Source: Herpetomonas samuelpessoai
Taxonomy: Eukaryota; Euglenozoa; Kinetoplastea; Trypanosomatida; Trypanosomatidae
NCBI GenBank assembly: GCA_030849835.1
Contig: JASAOC010002140.1
Span: 62,001 to 126,000 of the forward strand
Length of the DNA: 64,000 nt
Direction: 5' to 3'
Positions 48,141-58,948 of this stretch are shown piece by piece. The notes under the pieces were generated by a model. The model did not search any database, was not told the DNA's origin, and saw only the letters and a program-made list of their open reading frames with translations. The position numbers were made by a program, and so were the translations under genes. The stretch's first letter is position 1. Each line of letters starts with the position of its first letter.

Positions 48141-51100
48141 ATGCAGAAGCGGGGCCATCGTGCTAGCCACACTGGCCACGAGGGAGGAGTCGGCGGCGGC
48201 GCGACTCCTCCTTCCGGGAAGTCCAACAACCGCACCACGACAGGCAAACGCACGGGGAGGTGCATACCCGGCCTGAAGTACCCCTTGTTTGGTTTCCTCA
48301 TTGTGCTGCTGTGTGCCACAATAAGCGTTCTCTATATTCAGCCCGAGGATTTCTCGCCTGCCCCTGAAGAAAACCATACGCGTACCGCGAATGGGTTCCG
48401 GGCGCATCGCCCACCACCAAACCGATCCTCCTACTCCTCTGCTGGGTACCTGGTTGATTTGACGTGCAGAAATAAAGTAGGGATCCCTCGTGATATCGCT
48501 CGCGTGTTCCCTTTTGTGAACTGCACGGTCTTTCAGCGTTTGGTCTCGGCTGCGAGCGCTATCATGGGCAACGACGAGGACGACTCTGCGGCGGCGGTGC
48601 AGCGCAGTCAGCTGCAGAACCGCATTCGAGAGGAATGGGCCCAGTTGTGCACGGACACAGACGTGAAGCACAAGCTGGCCAGGACGTCTGCATCAGCGAT
48701 GGCGGCGGATGTGTGCGCACCTCACGCGGCTGCGGTGAGGCAGTACCTGACGGAGATGAGTGAACGGCGAGGGAGGGGAGAACTACCACTGCAGCGCGCC
48801 TTGTCTATGCTACGCGAAAAGGCAAGCGACCGGACGGCGAAGGCGGCGAGGTACCAGCTACGCTTCTTGGAACTTCTCGTGGAGCACGCTGGGGAGGACC
48901 TTGCGGCGGCCATGTTCGACCCCGCAGCGCTGGCTTCTCTCACACAGGAGACGTCTGAGTTGGCGACCAACACAGGTGCGGATCGTGAGGCTGCTTTTCT
49001 GAAGATACCACGAGAGCCCCGCACCGATGGCTGGCCTTCATATCAGCGCTGGCGCTGGGGTTCCCGCCTGACAAGAATGAGTCGTGTCGATGCACACGAT
49101 GAGTTACGTTTCCTCACAAATTTTACCAGCGCTGCGGAGGTGTTGTACGAAGGGAAGCGCAATGTGGCGTCGGGGCTTGCGCGCGTTCTGCTGGACACAG
49201 AGATGATCGCCATGCACGACCTTGTGGTTGGGGATGTCGATGAGAATGACGCTTCCAAGACGATCGGGTGGCGAGCCGTTGCACGCGAAGCTTTTGAAGA
49301 CGCCCTCCGCCGGATTCACACGAATTATGCGCTGCAACTGCTGCGTGTTGTCGAAGTGGCTCGCCTGTACACGGAGAAGGAGAAGTCGAGCGGTGTGGGG
49401 AAGGCTGTTTTTGATGTGGTGGAATCCGTCAAAAACAACATGGAGGACTCCGTCATCGAGCGCCTGCTCGAGTGTGCGTTGCTTGCCAATGATGCAACTC
49501 GGTACGGCCCTCGGACACGAGCCGCGACGGTGGACTGGCGGCAGGCCTCCCTCTTCTCGTCCCCATCCGAGCAATTTGGCGGTTTCGGGCACACCATGGA
49601 CCCTGCGCACTACTTTGACGTGCCACACAACCTGCTGATCCGCATCCTTGCAGACCTCGACTTCAGCGCTCCGCGTTCCATCTCCGGATGGGCGGCGGCG
49701 CACCATGGCGCTGGCGACCCGCGTGCCGTCTTCCTCGCGCGCACCAATGACCTGCTCTTTCATTACTTGACCATGTCCGCGCTAGAGAACGCAAACACAA
49801 CGGGAACGTCTGGCTTGTGCGCGCGGTCAGACACGGAGACGGTGCATGAGGCGGTGGCTGACCTTGTGGCGTCTCCTCTGAGGCTGCCGCAGAACTGGGC
49901 GTACTGGATGCAACTCAGCACGGTGATGCCAACAGCCTACATGACGCCGTCTGTCGCCTGCAGCTCCCTGTCACGCGGAGACGCTAACAGCGAGAGCGCT
50001 CGGTACATCTGCAACCAGGAGTACCTCCTGTACGCGTCTCCGGACGTCGCGTCGTGGTTCACGGGCAACCGTGAAGATCTGTTACTCCAACGCGACACGA
50101 AGATGGACAATGGCCATCGGATCATTAGCATCGGTGGAGAAAACAAGTTTCAGTGGGAAGTGAATCTCCTGGACCAGTTCAACATGTACCGACCTCCGAA
50201 GGCGGCCCGTGCGCTCCACCGCCGTGCGCATCGCAGGGCTGGCGAGCCGGCAGAGCCAGCCCTCGAGCTTTACGTGCCGCCTGAGAGCGCTGCTGACGCT
50301 TCAGTGCCTGCGACTCACAAAATCGTACAGGCGAACGTGTTCGACTGTACGGTCTCCCCGTGGCACCCGTGGCTGTCACTGTACAAGGATGGCGGACTGG
50401 ACGACATGCACTACTACGGCGAGGGGCACATGGTGGAGGTCCCCCGGCCGTTGTTTCTGCACAACGTGTCCGTTGGGCTGTCTAGCGTTTGCGGCACTGG
50501 CGTCACGGGCGACTATTTAATCGTCCTTCCCCGCCACCCGTCTCGCCTCTTTGTGACGATTCGTGACCTGAAGGCGTACGTGGAGACTTCTTGCAACCGC
50601 GAGCACGACACGGGCGTGACAGTGGATGAGGCGGCTGACGTGACCATGTTCAAGAAGTACCCTCCTCTCTATCTACCAGACCCTCCTTTCGAAATGGCGA
50701 GAGGCGCCGCGTCCGCTACTCGTGAATCGCCATGTGCTACTGCGCCTGCACACCCTCTGCTTGACAAGACGACACTCAGCGCGGACAAGGAACTGCCACC
50801 CGCCTTCGATGGCATCACCTTCTTCAAGTACGACACGGAGGGCGAAGAGTTCTTTATGACGGACAGCTGGTACCTGCACGAGCATGCGGTGATGCACCGC
50901 GATTCCGCTGACGTGCGCCGAATGGAGACGGCCCTGAGGGATTCCGGTGTGCCCCCATCCGTTGTAAGCTTCCTTGAGCCACTTCCGGTGCGCGGTATAC
51001 TTGAAAAAACGTTTTACTCCCTCTCCAGTGTCATGCAGGAGTATCATTTAGGGACATCAAAGGTGATTGGCAACCTGTTGGCCTCCGACAGCTTCTTTGC

Positions 51101-53108
51101 CTGGCGGTCCGAGGATTACCAAGGCGGTACACGTATCAAACTGGGCGGAACGAGTGGCAATCTCTACAACACAGCCTCTACCGTCCGGCACTTCTCTCTC
51201 ATGACCAGCTTAGGTCTGCTGGGTATGTCCACCGAAATGAATCCGTTTGGGTGGGACTGCTGTATAGAAGTCACGCACACACATTACTCGTATTTCACGC
51301 GGAGTGAGGTGTGGATGGCATTGAAGCGCTACCACGAGGGGAACGAAGACGCGCGCATGAGCCGACTCGCTGCGGCGCCGGCGATGGCGGACATACGCCC
51401 AACGGACCGCGCGACTGCACTGAGGATGTTCCACGCGTTTGTACTTGAAACCGGGGCGTCGGCTGTCGGGCCGCGTTGGGTGGAGGCACTGTACGACGAA
51501 GGCATGGCTGCTCGCTTCGCCAATGACCCTTTACCGTTTGTGGCGATGCTGAAGAAGGCGGGGTCACCGGATCGCATGCCGAACAAGGCAAGCGACGTAC
51601 TGCTGAAGCTGCGTGGCTTCTTCTCCGTTGCGATGTGGGGCCTGCTGCATGACGAGGAACTGGCTGCGATGTACGTACGCCTCGGCTTTGCGGACGCGGA
51701 TGGTGGCGCGAGCGTGCCGGAGTCTGACGCCGTGCTGGCGAGGCAGCGCACGGCGTTTGTGAGTGGTGTCCGCAAGGTGATTCGCGGCTTCACGGGGACC
51801 CTGCGCAACGCTGCCCAGCCTTTCGTGGAGAGGCTGTACTACGAGCACCTCGATTCGGTCAAGGGTGCGAAGTTATGGGAGAGGGATGTTGGGTTCACGG
51901 TGGACCCGGCGCACCGAGCGGCGCATCTGTTCCCGTGGCTTGGTGGGACGCCGCGCGCTGCTGTGGCGCCTTGGGGGCGCAACGTATCTATGAACTACGG
52001 CGATGAAGTCCTGGGGATGCTAGCGGATGTCCGTGCGTCAGATACCGCCGAGCACATCAACGAACGTCTGCGTGCTGCCATGTCAGGAAGTCTGGACAGC
52101 GATGCAGAGGAGGAAGTGTCTGAGCTTGCTACCGGCACCCGCGAGGAACCGCAACGACGGCTCGTTCGACGGCCGTTAAGGATATTCCTCGATCCCTACT
52201 ACGACAGTGCGGTGGAGGTCATTATGAAAGGAGTGCCAGAGTCGATGCAGCACGCCTTCACCTTCATGCAGTCCTTGCAATGCGGAGAGATGCTTCCGAT
52301 GGAAGACGCAACCACACTGTGCAATCCCCGGTATGCGCTCTCCGCCTCAGCGAGGGTGGACCGCTGGCTGTCAGGGCAACCCGATTCTCAGCGCGAGAAG
52401 GATGACGACGCTGCACTCAACAGCTTCCCCCACCATGTCATGTTTCTAACGACACCAGAGACTGCCGTGCACTTTGAGAATCGTCCCGCACTAGAGCGTC
52501 TCTTCACAGACTATGAACACTTTGTGAAGCAGCGCCGCTTGCGTTCTGTGACCGGGGGCAAGGACGACCAGACCGCGAACCGCCTGGAGGGGGTGACCGG
52601 GCAGTCCCTTCCTGCGCAGACCGTATGCCGCCACGGCGTCGCCTGCGCATCAAAGGACGGAGAGGAGGAGACGGACTTCGTGAGTGGGGCACTGCGGCGT
52701 ACAAAGGCGTATGACCACGTCACCTCGCAGATCCCACAGACAGGCACTGAGCTGTCCGTGGGCAGCAGCTTCGACGCGGCTCTACTCGTGCAGCTGTCGC
52801 CTGCTGCGCTGCGCATGGATGTGGCGGTTGGCTGGATGCTGAATGACATGGCCCATCGCCGTCGTTTCGACAGTTCGTCATCGTCATCGTCTCGTTTCGC
52901 AAACGTCTTTCCTCGCTCCTCGCACGTGACGTTCTATTCCACGGGTCGCTCCAATCGCCCGACCTACATGACCGATGAGGCACTCCCCCTTTACGCTCTC
53001 GGCTACCTGCCGCTCTCTGTCCACGTGACAGGAGAGGACTACCAGAAGGTCGACATGGCGCATTACCGATACTTCATCAAGAGTGAGGTGTGGGCAGCAG
53101 CGCATTGA
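48141..53108 (+). CDS. 1655-residue type II membrane protein with internal repeat
   Basis: A basic, polar N-terminus of about 45 residues is followed by one hydrophobic segment at about 47-66 (FGFLIVLLCATISVL core) and then about 1590 residues without another clear membrane span. This is a type II topology, with the bulk facing the lumen or outside. Several N-glycosylation sequons (NHT, NRS, NCT, NFT, NTT, NVS) fit that. Two regions resemble each other: residues about 624-1063 and about 1394-1655. Paired motifs are NQEYLLYASPDVASWFTG versus NPRYALSASARVDRWLSG, and HYSYFTRSEVW versus HYRYFIKSEVW. The second copy is shorter and ends the protein. No glycosyltransferase DXD context, protease or other catalytic motif was recognised. 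The ORF is uninterrupted with normal codon bias. It is presumably a kinetoplastid-specific surface or secretory-pathway glycoprotein; its function is unknown. Confidence 0.88.
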   Translation: MQKRGHRASHTGHEGGVGGGATPPSGKSNNRTTTGKRTGRCIPGLKYPLFGFLIVLLCATISVLYIQPEDFSPAPEENHTRTANGFRAHRPPPNRSSYSSAGYLVDLTCRNKVGIPRDIARVFPFVNCTVFQRLVSAASAIMGNDEDDSAAAVQRSQLQNRIREEWAQLCTDTDVKHKLARTSASAMAADVCAPHAAAVRQYLTEMSERRGRGELPLQRALSMLREKASDRTAKAARYQLRFLELLVEHAGEDLAAAMFDPAALASLTQETSELATNTGADREAAFLKIPREPRTDGWPSYQRWRWGSRLTRMSRVDAHDELRFLTNFTSAAEVLYEGKRNVASGLARVLLDTEMIAMHDLVVGDVDENDASKTIGWRAVAREAFEDALRRIHTNYALQLLRVVEVARLYTEKEKSSGVGKAVFDVVESVKNNMEDSVIERLLECALLANDATRYGPRTRAATVDWRQASLFSSPSEQFGGFGHTMDPAHYFDVPHNLLIRILADLDFSAPRSISGWAAAHHGAGDPRAVFLARTNDLLFHYLTMSALENANTTGTSGLCARSDTETVHEAVADLVASPLRLPQNWAYWMQLSTVMPTAYMTPSVACSSLSRGDANSESARYICNQEYLLYASPDVASWFTGNREDLLLQRDTKMDNGHRIISIGGENKFQWEVNLLDQFNMYRPPKAARALHRRAHRRAGEPAEPALELYVPPESAADASVPATHKIVQANVFDCTVSPWHPWLSLYKDGGLDDMHYYGEGHMVEVPRPLFLHNVSVGLSSVCGTGVTGDYLIVLPRHPSRLFVTIRDLKAYVETSCNREHDTGVTVDEAADVTMFKKYPPLYLPDPPFEMARGAASATRESPCATAPAHPLLDKTTLSADKELPPAFDGITFFKYDTEGEEFFMTDSWYLHEHAVMHRDSADVRRMETALRDSGVPPSVVSFLEPLPVRGILEKTFYSLSSVMQEYHLGTSKVIGNLLASDSFFAWRSEDYQGGTRIKLGGTSGNLYNTASTVRHFSLMTSLGLLGMSTEMNPFGWDCCIEVTHTHYSYFTRSEVWMALKRYHEGNEDARMSRLAAAPAMADIRPTDRATALRMFHAFVLETGASAVGPRWVEALYDEGMAARFANDPLPFVAMLKKAGSPDRMPNKASDVLLKLRGFFSVAMWGLLHDEELAAMYVRLGFADADGGASVPESDAVLARQRTAFVSGVRKVIRGFTGTLRNAAQPFVERLYYEHLDSVKGAKLWERDVGFTVDPAHRAAHLFPWLGGTPRAAVAPWGRNVSMNYGDEVLGMLADVRASDTAEHINERLRAAMSGSLDSDAEEEVSELATGTREEPQRRLVRRPLRIFLDPYYDSAVEVIMKGVPESMQHAFTFMQSLQCGEMLPMEDATTLCNPRYALSASARVDRWLSGQPDSQREKDDDAALNSFPHHVMFLTTPETAVHFENRPALERLFTDYEHFVKQRRLRSVTGGKDDQTANRLEGVTGQSLPAQTVCRHGVACASKDGEEETDFVSGALRRTKAYDHVTSQIPQTGTELSVGSSFDAALLVQLSPAALRMDVAVGWMLNDMAHRRRFDSSSSSSSRFANVFPRSSHVTFYSTGRSNRPTYMTDEALPLYALGYLPLSVHVTGEDYQKVDMAHYRYFIKSEVWAAAH

Positions 53109-54201
53109 CCAGAGGGTGCGTCCTGCCACACACTGGCGAGGAACTCGAGGGAACCCCCGGAAAGAGCTCCAATCCATGACAGTGGCGCATCGTGTGCGGG
53201 TTTGTATTTGGATGTTGACCACGTCGGCATCCCTGCTGTGGTTGTGTTCCTTTTTTTTTTTTTTTTGTAACTCTGTTTTGCAACTTTCTCATCACTGATC
53301 TTACCTTTCCTGGCCAACCTGAGTCTCCATGTTGTATGTATGCAAACTTCCTAACGGGAAATCTGTGAAGTCTTCTCCGCGATCTGATAATAATGGTGAA
53401 CCCTTTCACACCACCAAGTTGCACGTGAGGTCTCGTACCCACTATTCTGTTTCCGCTCAGCGTGATAACACGATCCTTCGGAGGCGACCAGGTGATCACG
53501 TCCATGTGTTGCGGCTTCTGTCGCAGGGCACCGGAACCTTGTCAGCGAATCATGGTGCCCCAGTGGACATGAGCGCCTCGTTTCGTCACGAGGCAGCCGA
53601 CGACGGTGTTTGCCCTTGCTTCCCTTTTTTTTGTGTGTTCTGTGCTCTCATTCTCTCCACGTCAGGGTCATTCTGTGACCCTTTTTTTTTCTTGCTGCCA
53701 TTGCTGGACTCGTACTCGGCAATGTATTCGGTTTCTATCCTTGTACCGGTATCTCTTGCGAAACATATGAGAGGTGAACGGTAGCCTGTAGGCAGGTCCG
53801 CGTGATGTTATCACGTGACGGGGAAACATGGGTGAGAAGTACAAGGTTACGTGAGACTTGCACTGTGCTGTTGCTTCGCTGCGTGGATGAGGTGGTGCTT
53901 GCCTTGTCAGACACTGATGAGCGCGCGTGAGGGGTGATGGATGGTCTGATACTGTGGCTGCTGTATCATCTATATGTGTGGTCACCTGCTGGGAACGTGA
54001 TCAATGCCTTGTACCCCCAGAGTCAACAACATTTCCTCCTTTTTTTTTTCTCTCTCTCTGTTCTTCTCTTTCTTTCTCACCTGTGATGACGCGACGTGTA
54101 GTGCTTTGCGAGGATACTTTTCTTTTTATTGATCCCTGATTCTATTCCTGCGGAAGTTTCAGCACTGCCTTCGTTGACTTCCTCAACTTCTTCCCACTCA
54201 C
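53109..54201. other. Intergenic spacer upstream of the PLAC8 array
   Basis: No gene is supported. T-runs lie at 53251-53267 and 53682-53690. A long T/C block at 54038-54080 with an AG at 54100-54101 probably serves the first PLAC8 gene. The frame at 53329-53784 ends in pyrimidine-derived hydrophobic residues and looks spurious. Confidence 0.5.
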
Positions 54202-54726
54202 ATGTCCCTCGCCGACAAGTATAACATTGACCTCTCGTCTGCCGCTGCGGGCGCGACAAGGCAGCCTCAGTGGGAGCGACCCCCGGCGCGGGATGCCGCA
54301 GCCATCATTCGTGACAGCGATAACCCGCACCATGTCCCCCGCCCGTGGATGTACGGACTCTGTGTGTGTTGCAGCAAGTGTGACTCCATGAGCGAGGCGT
54401 GGTGCTGCGGCTACTGCCAGCTCTCCCGGCAGTACAACCAGCTGTACAACCTGCAGCCCAGCATCCACTGGGTGCTCTGCGGCTGCACGCTTATCCTGGA
54501 CCACATGTTCGCCAAGGTGGCTTCCTGGCTTCTGCTTTGGTCGCTCCGCAGCGATCTCCGTCGTCGCTACGGCATTGCGGGAGGGCCCGTATCGGACTGT
54601 CTCGTCACGTACTTCTGTGCGCCGTGCGCGCTTCAGCAGCACTTTCTCGAGATGACGGCGGTCGGCGCCTGTCCAGGCGGGCTTTGCCTTGATTCGAGCC
54701 CTGAACTGACCACGATGATGGTGTAA
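54202..54726 (+). CDS. PLAC8-family cysteine-rich membrane protein 1
   Basis: The 174-residue protein is the shortest of the five-gene PLAC8 array. After a 47-residue polar N-terminus, the domain at about 48-165 begins RPWMYGLCVCC and carries the core CDSMSEAWCCGYCQLSRQY. Two hydrophobic stretches follow (after PSIHW and before RRRYGI), then the second Cys cluster SDCLVTYFCAPCALQQ and EM. PLAC8/FCR proteins are small membrane proteins linked in plants and fungi to metal transport or cell-size control; in Leishmania relatives are annotated as 'ama1'. Here the cysteine of the SRQC motif present in the other four copies is Tyr, and the Cys count in the second cluster is lower, so it is the most divergent member. 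Function in trypanosomatids is unknown. Confidence 0.87.
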   Translation: MSLADKYNIDLSSAAAGATRQPQWERPPARDAAAIIRDSDNPHHVPRPWMYGLCVCCSKCDSMSEAWCCGYCQLSRQYNQLYNLQPSIHWVLCGCTLILDHMFAKVASWLLLWSLRSDLRRRYGIAGGPVSDCLVTYFCAPCALQQHFLEMTAVGACPGGLCLDSSPELTTMMV

Positions 54727-56210
54727 CATCGGATCCACCCGCCACCGGTGACGGTGTCGGTGTACGACCTTTTCCCCTACTTTACGATCCGACTGGGCAG
54801 ACGGAGGTACCGGTCCCCGTGAATCCCGTCGACCTTAGTTTTTTTCAGTTGCACCCAGTGCTGTTACGATCACGTCACGGTGGGTCCGCTGTGTTTCTTC
54901 AAATCCCTCAAACAGATCTTCGGGTTCATGCTAGCGTTCTTTTTCTTTTGAAGCTGCCTGTGATGAGTTCTTTTCCCTGTTCTGTGTCTCGTTGATGCCT
55001 CCTGAGGACCCTACGCGACGCCCGTCAACGCCTTTCGTAGAACGAATGATACCGCGCTTGCACGACGCAGCACAAGTGCCCTCCTTCTGTCCGTCTCTGC
55101 TCACTCAACCCGCGAAAGATCCTTTACAAAACGCACTACTGAGGGATTAAAAATTGACAATGCTTGTCTCTCTCTCCTTGCTGAAACTTTCATGAGTCCA
55201 CCTTTTTTTTTTTTGTAGTTGTTCTTCGACACGCTCATTGCGACAGGGTATACCTGAAGCTCATAAACGAATTGAAGGCGATACAAAGCCAGTGACTCCG
55301 CAAAAAAAAAAAAAAAACGGAAAATGAGGTTGAGGAAGACTTGTTTGTTGCCATTGCTCCCATTGGAGACACAAGGGGCCCTCCATCCATACGGATGTGC
55401 TCGCGTCTCACAATGTGTTTCCCCCACCCCTCGGGAACTCGAACGCTCCGAGAAGAAAGTGCTGCCGTGACAGGGCGACACATGTTCTGTCTTGTTCTTC
55501 ATGCGGCCGCACAGCGGGAAGATGGAGGGACAAGTAGTGGAGTGAGGAGGTGGCGCCACGCTATCACACAGGATCAAGTGCTCCTCCACGGCGTCGTTGA
55601 ATTCGCCTCCCAAGTGGCCCACAGAAGCCTCCATTGCATCTTCACGAACGCTGTTACTTTTCCTTCCTTCCGCTGAAACATACGTGTATAATCACTGTCT
55701 CTTCACCGTCTTCCTCCTTGCTTCACTTTCGCCTCCTCGAGATTCTCCCGTTCTGCCTTCGTTTCTTGCAAAACAGTATTTGCCTTTCCCCTCACGTACC
55801 GTTTACCGGAGTGCCCACACACTCCTTTCCTGTCTTTGTGGTTATTTGTGAGTCTGCAGGTCTGTGTGCGTGTGCGCGGACAAAACGGGGTGTCGTGCAG
55901 CGCACATTTGAAGAAGTTGCCATTGAGGAAACCCGAAACCACGCTCCTGCGTTCCTTCGTTTTTCTTTATCAGAAAGGTTTTTTTTTGTTTCTTTTTTTT
56001 TTTTTTGCATTGCTTATCGTGTCGTTTCTGAGAGTTTCTCTTTTTCTTCCTCCTAGCGCGGGTTGGAAAGAGAACACCAGCAGTGGCATCCGGTACAACG
56101 TAACCGACGCAAGCCCTCTCGCTGTTCGCTTACTCGATATCTTTATAAGTTTCACACCTAAAACAGATAAACAAAAGCTCCTGACCTTTGCTCTTTCTTC
56201 GCCGAAGAAC
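54727..56210. other. Intergenic spacer, PLAC8 genes 1 to 2
   Basis: No gene is supported. It has a T-run at 55203-55215, an A-run at 55301-55316 and T-rich DNA at 55978-56006. The splice site for gene 2 is listed separately. Confidence 0.5.
56027..56056 (+). promoter_or_regulatory. Predicted trans-splice acceptor for PLAC8 gene 2
   Basis: A CTTT-rich tract ends in CTCCTAG with the AG at 56055-56056. The 154-nt leader has no ATG before 56211, although the frame itself is open back to 55836. Confidence 0.65.
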
Positions 56211-57497
56211 ATGTTGCACCCTGAATCCAGTCGGATGCAGGAAGATAACAGCTCTGGCGTCTTTGTCTCGGCCGTGTCTGCATCGTCACAGGGACAAGGC
56301 AACACCTTCTCTCCCACCAGGAGTGGCGGTGGCAGCAGCATCCCCGGCGCCACTCAGCCTCCGACCACCCACGCACGTGACATTGGGTCTTCTTCAAAGC
56401 AATCTGTCAGCGAAGATGGACGCAACGGCGAAGGCAGTCACCCCAGTAGACTGGAACGGCAAAGCGCGAGCGACGTGCCGAGCGGCACCGGTGGTACTGC
56501 ACCACCCGCCGTTCGACATACAGATTACCTAGGGAATTTCATCCGCGATCCAGCGCGGCAGCGGGCTGCGGTGCAGGAGGCGGGAGCTGCAGCCACACCA
56601 AGGTCTCTCGAGCACTCAGAGGCGCAACGAGAAGGGGCGTATAGCAACGGCAGTGCACCCAACGGACTCCCACCAGCTCACTTCTCCGATAGCGAACCTC
56701 GTAAACCACCGCTGCCGATTGCGAGCGGTACGGAGAGCACATCGGGCGGCGCCGCAGTCTTGGGTCGTGAGGCGCCACAGCAGCAAGGGGCGTACGCAGG
56801 GCGTCCTTGGGAGCAAGCGAACCCACCGACTCATACGGCACCCCCACGGACCTCTCTCGCGGGAGGCGCGGACGGAGGCAACGGATATGCGGGTCCGCAG
56901 GTGGGGACCTCAGCCGCCGACCGCTACAGGGACGTGAACCCGGCACAGGTTCCCTTCTCCCAAATCTCTACAGGATCCGCGCAAGGCGGCTATCGACACT
57001 ATAACGCGGGTGGCGCCAGTGTGGTGATTGACGCCAATGGCTACATTAACGTAGACGACATCCCGGTGCGGCTCTCTACCATGGGTCGACGCGACCGACC
57101 CTGGCACTACGGGCTCTGTGAATGCTGTCACAGCTGCGATGCGTGTGTGGAGTCGTGGTGCTGCTTGCCCTGCCAGGTGGCCCGGCAGTGCAACATGCTG
57201 CTCAAGGGGAAGCCGTCGATCCACTGGCCGTTTTGTCTGCTCATCTCCGCGACAGAGTTGTGCACCGGCTGCACTCTTGTCGCGTGTCTCTTTGTCGGTC
57301 AGACGCGTCGCATGGCGAGGGAGCGCTACGGCATCGTTGGCAGCGGCGTCTCGGACTGCTGCGCTGCGTTTTGGTGTCGCTGCTGTGCGCTGCAGCAGGT
57401 ACTGCAGGAGATGACCATCATGAATGATTTCCCAGGCGCCACGTGCTATCAGGTAGAGCCCGTGGAGAGCCCAGCGGCAGAGGTGGAGATGCGGTGA
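56211..57497 (+). CDS. PLAC8-family cysteine-rich membrane protein 2 (long N-terminus)
   Basis: This 428-residue copy has a disordered N-terminal extension of about 265 residues rich in Ser, Gly, Ala, Pro and Gln, then the PLAC8 domain at about 297-415. The domain starts RPWHYGLCECCHSC and contains CDACVESWCCLPCQVARQC, two hydrophobic stretches, and the second cluster SDCCAAFWCRCCALQQ. Immediately before it lies the segment VVIDANGYINVDDIP, which has a clear counterpart in gene 3. Both termini should face the same side if the two hydrophobic stretches both span the membrane. The long extension could be a cytosolic tail for phosphorylation or interactions. ATG 56211 is chosen as the first after the splice AG; using the GTG at 55836 would put poly-T-derived residues in the protein. 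Confidence 0.88.
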   Translation: MLHPESSRMQEDNSSGVFVSAVSASSQGQGNTFSPTRSGGGSSIPGATQPPTTHARDIGSSSKQSVSEDGRNGEGSHPSRLERQSASDVPSGTGGTAPPAVRHTDYLGNFIRDPARQRAAVQEAGAAATPRSLEHSEAQREGAYSNGSAPNGLPPAHFSDSEPRKPPLPIASGTESTSGGAAVLGREAPQQQGAYAGRPWEQANPPTHTAPPRTSLAGGADGGNGYAGPQVGTSAADRYRDVNPAQVPFSQISTGSAQGGYRHYNAGGASVVIDANGYINVDDIPVRLSTMGRRDRPWHYGLCECCHSCDACVESWCCLPCQVARQCNMLLKGKPSIHWPFCLLISATELCTGCTLVACLFVGQTRRMARERYGIVGSGVSDCCAAFWCRCCALQQVLQEMTIMNDFPGATCYQVEPVESPAAEVEMR

Positions 57498-58948
57498 GGG
57501 GGGTCATTTCTCTCTGACAGCCATGTTGCTCAAGGATCACAAGAAGGGGAAGGAGGAGTGGGGTGCACGTCTTCTTGTCTTACCGTTTTTGTGTATGTGC
57601 GCGTCTGCGTTTCACACATACGTCCTTCTCCCCGTCCGAGAACAGGACACGTTGCGACGTTACAAACTATCGTTCACTTTTTTTTTGGCCTATTCCGTGG
57701 GTGGCTTAGGCGCACTACTTCCCCTTGTGAGGTGCCATGGAGGCGAGCTCCGGAGGGCTCATTGTCTTCTTTCGTGATGGCCTACCTTGATTCCGAGTCT
57801 TTCACTGGGGGTTGCGCGAGTGCACAGGCGCTGGTCCCAATTCCTTGCTACATATATATACAAAACTTTGGAAACGACTCACACCTAGACCTGCTTCTTC
57901 CTTTCCCTCCTTGTGTCTGCTGGTTGATGGACGAAACGTTGCTGTTATGATAATGTCTTCCCTCTACTGTCCTTTCGGTTAAGTTCCCTCCTCCTCTCAT
58001 CTTTCCCCGTGTGTTGCTTAAGTGCTTTGCTTTGCTTAGATTGTTGCATTTCTGCGGCCTGGCAGGTGCTGAAGGTGCGTTTCACCTCTCTATTATGAAT
58101 ATGCCGCCCCCCCCCTTTGTTTATCATCGCACCGCATCGATAAAAACGAAAGAGTAGCCTAATCAACGGGGAAATCGACCCACAGCCCGAGGTGCCACAC
58201 AAGCTGGGCTCCTAGCACAACGGAGTGGGGACAACATACGTCTTTCCGAGAACGTCTTCCTCCCCTTTTCTCTCTCCCTGCGCTTAACAAATGTGACCTG
58301 TGGTGGGTGGGCCCAGCACCCTCCTGTAGCTCTCCTTTCGTGGAGACGCGGGTTGTCTGTTTCACCACTGCCATGCAGCGTCGTGTCACTAGCATTCTAT
58401 CCCCTCGACGCGACGGGAAGGGCACAGCGGAGGGCCTGTAGTACGGGAAAGATGACGCTAGAAAGTGTACGACCGGGGTTGTCTAGTCCGCGATGATGAG
58501 AGCATCCTGTGGGAAGGAACTGTCGGTGGCGCATGTGATCACTTCCCCTGTTTTTGTGCGAGGAATGACCCTTCCCACGTTAAATTCTCCTTCACTCGTC
58601 CATCCTTCTCTCGTCTCCTAGGAGGCGCTTTGAGTGTGAGACATCTCCGTACCGTCAAGGACACACACAAACGTACACGGGTAGTTTTTCCCGCACCCAG
58701 CATTGCCCCGGCTCCATTCGTCCTGGCGCAAGAAAGGACACTTGGAGACTTTACCACCTGTTTTCGTTTTACTGCACCGCTGTTACGTCACGAGGTGCTA
58801 CGATACCTTTGGTCGTGTGTTCGACCATTTTAATTTATTTTGCAATATCCCCAACCAAATAATCTATTCTACGTTTAGAAAGACAGAGAGAACCCGAATC
58901 ACTGCTATCTCTCCTCGTCTTCAAAGGTCCACAAAAGCAAGCACCACG
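57498..58948. other. Intergenic spacer, PLAC8 genes 2 to 3
   Basis: No gene is supported. T-run at 57680-57689, C-run at 58105-58113. Candidate acceptors for gene 3 are AG 58620-58621 and AG 58925-58926. Confidence 0.45.

Noticed and set aside
53329-53784. 151-codon ATG frame after the 1655-residue gene
   Set aside because: Codon use is unlike that of genes, and its hydrophobic tail reads a poly-T tract; it looks like 3' UTR.
53910-53950. CTGATGA followed by CTGA, resembling C/D snoRNA boxes
   Set aside because: The boxes are only about 30 nt apart, with no terminal stem and no repeated cluster as is typical in trypanosomatids.
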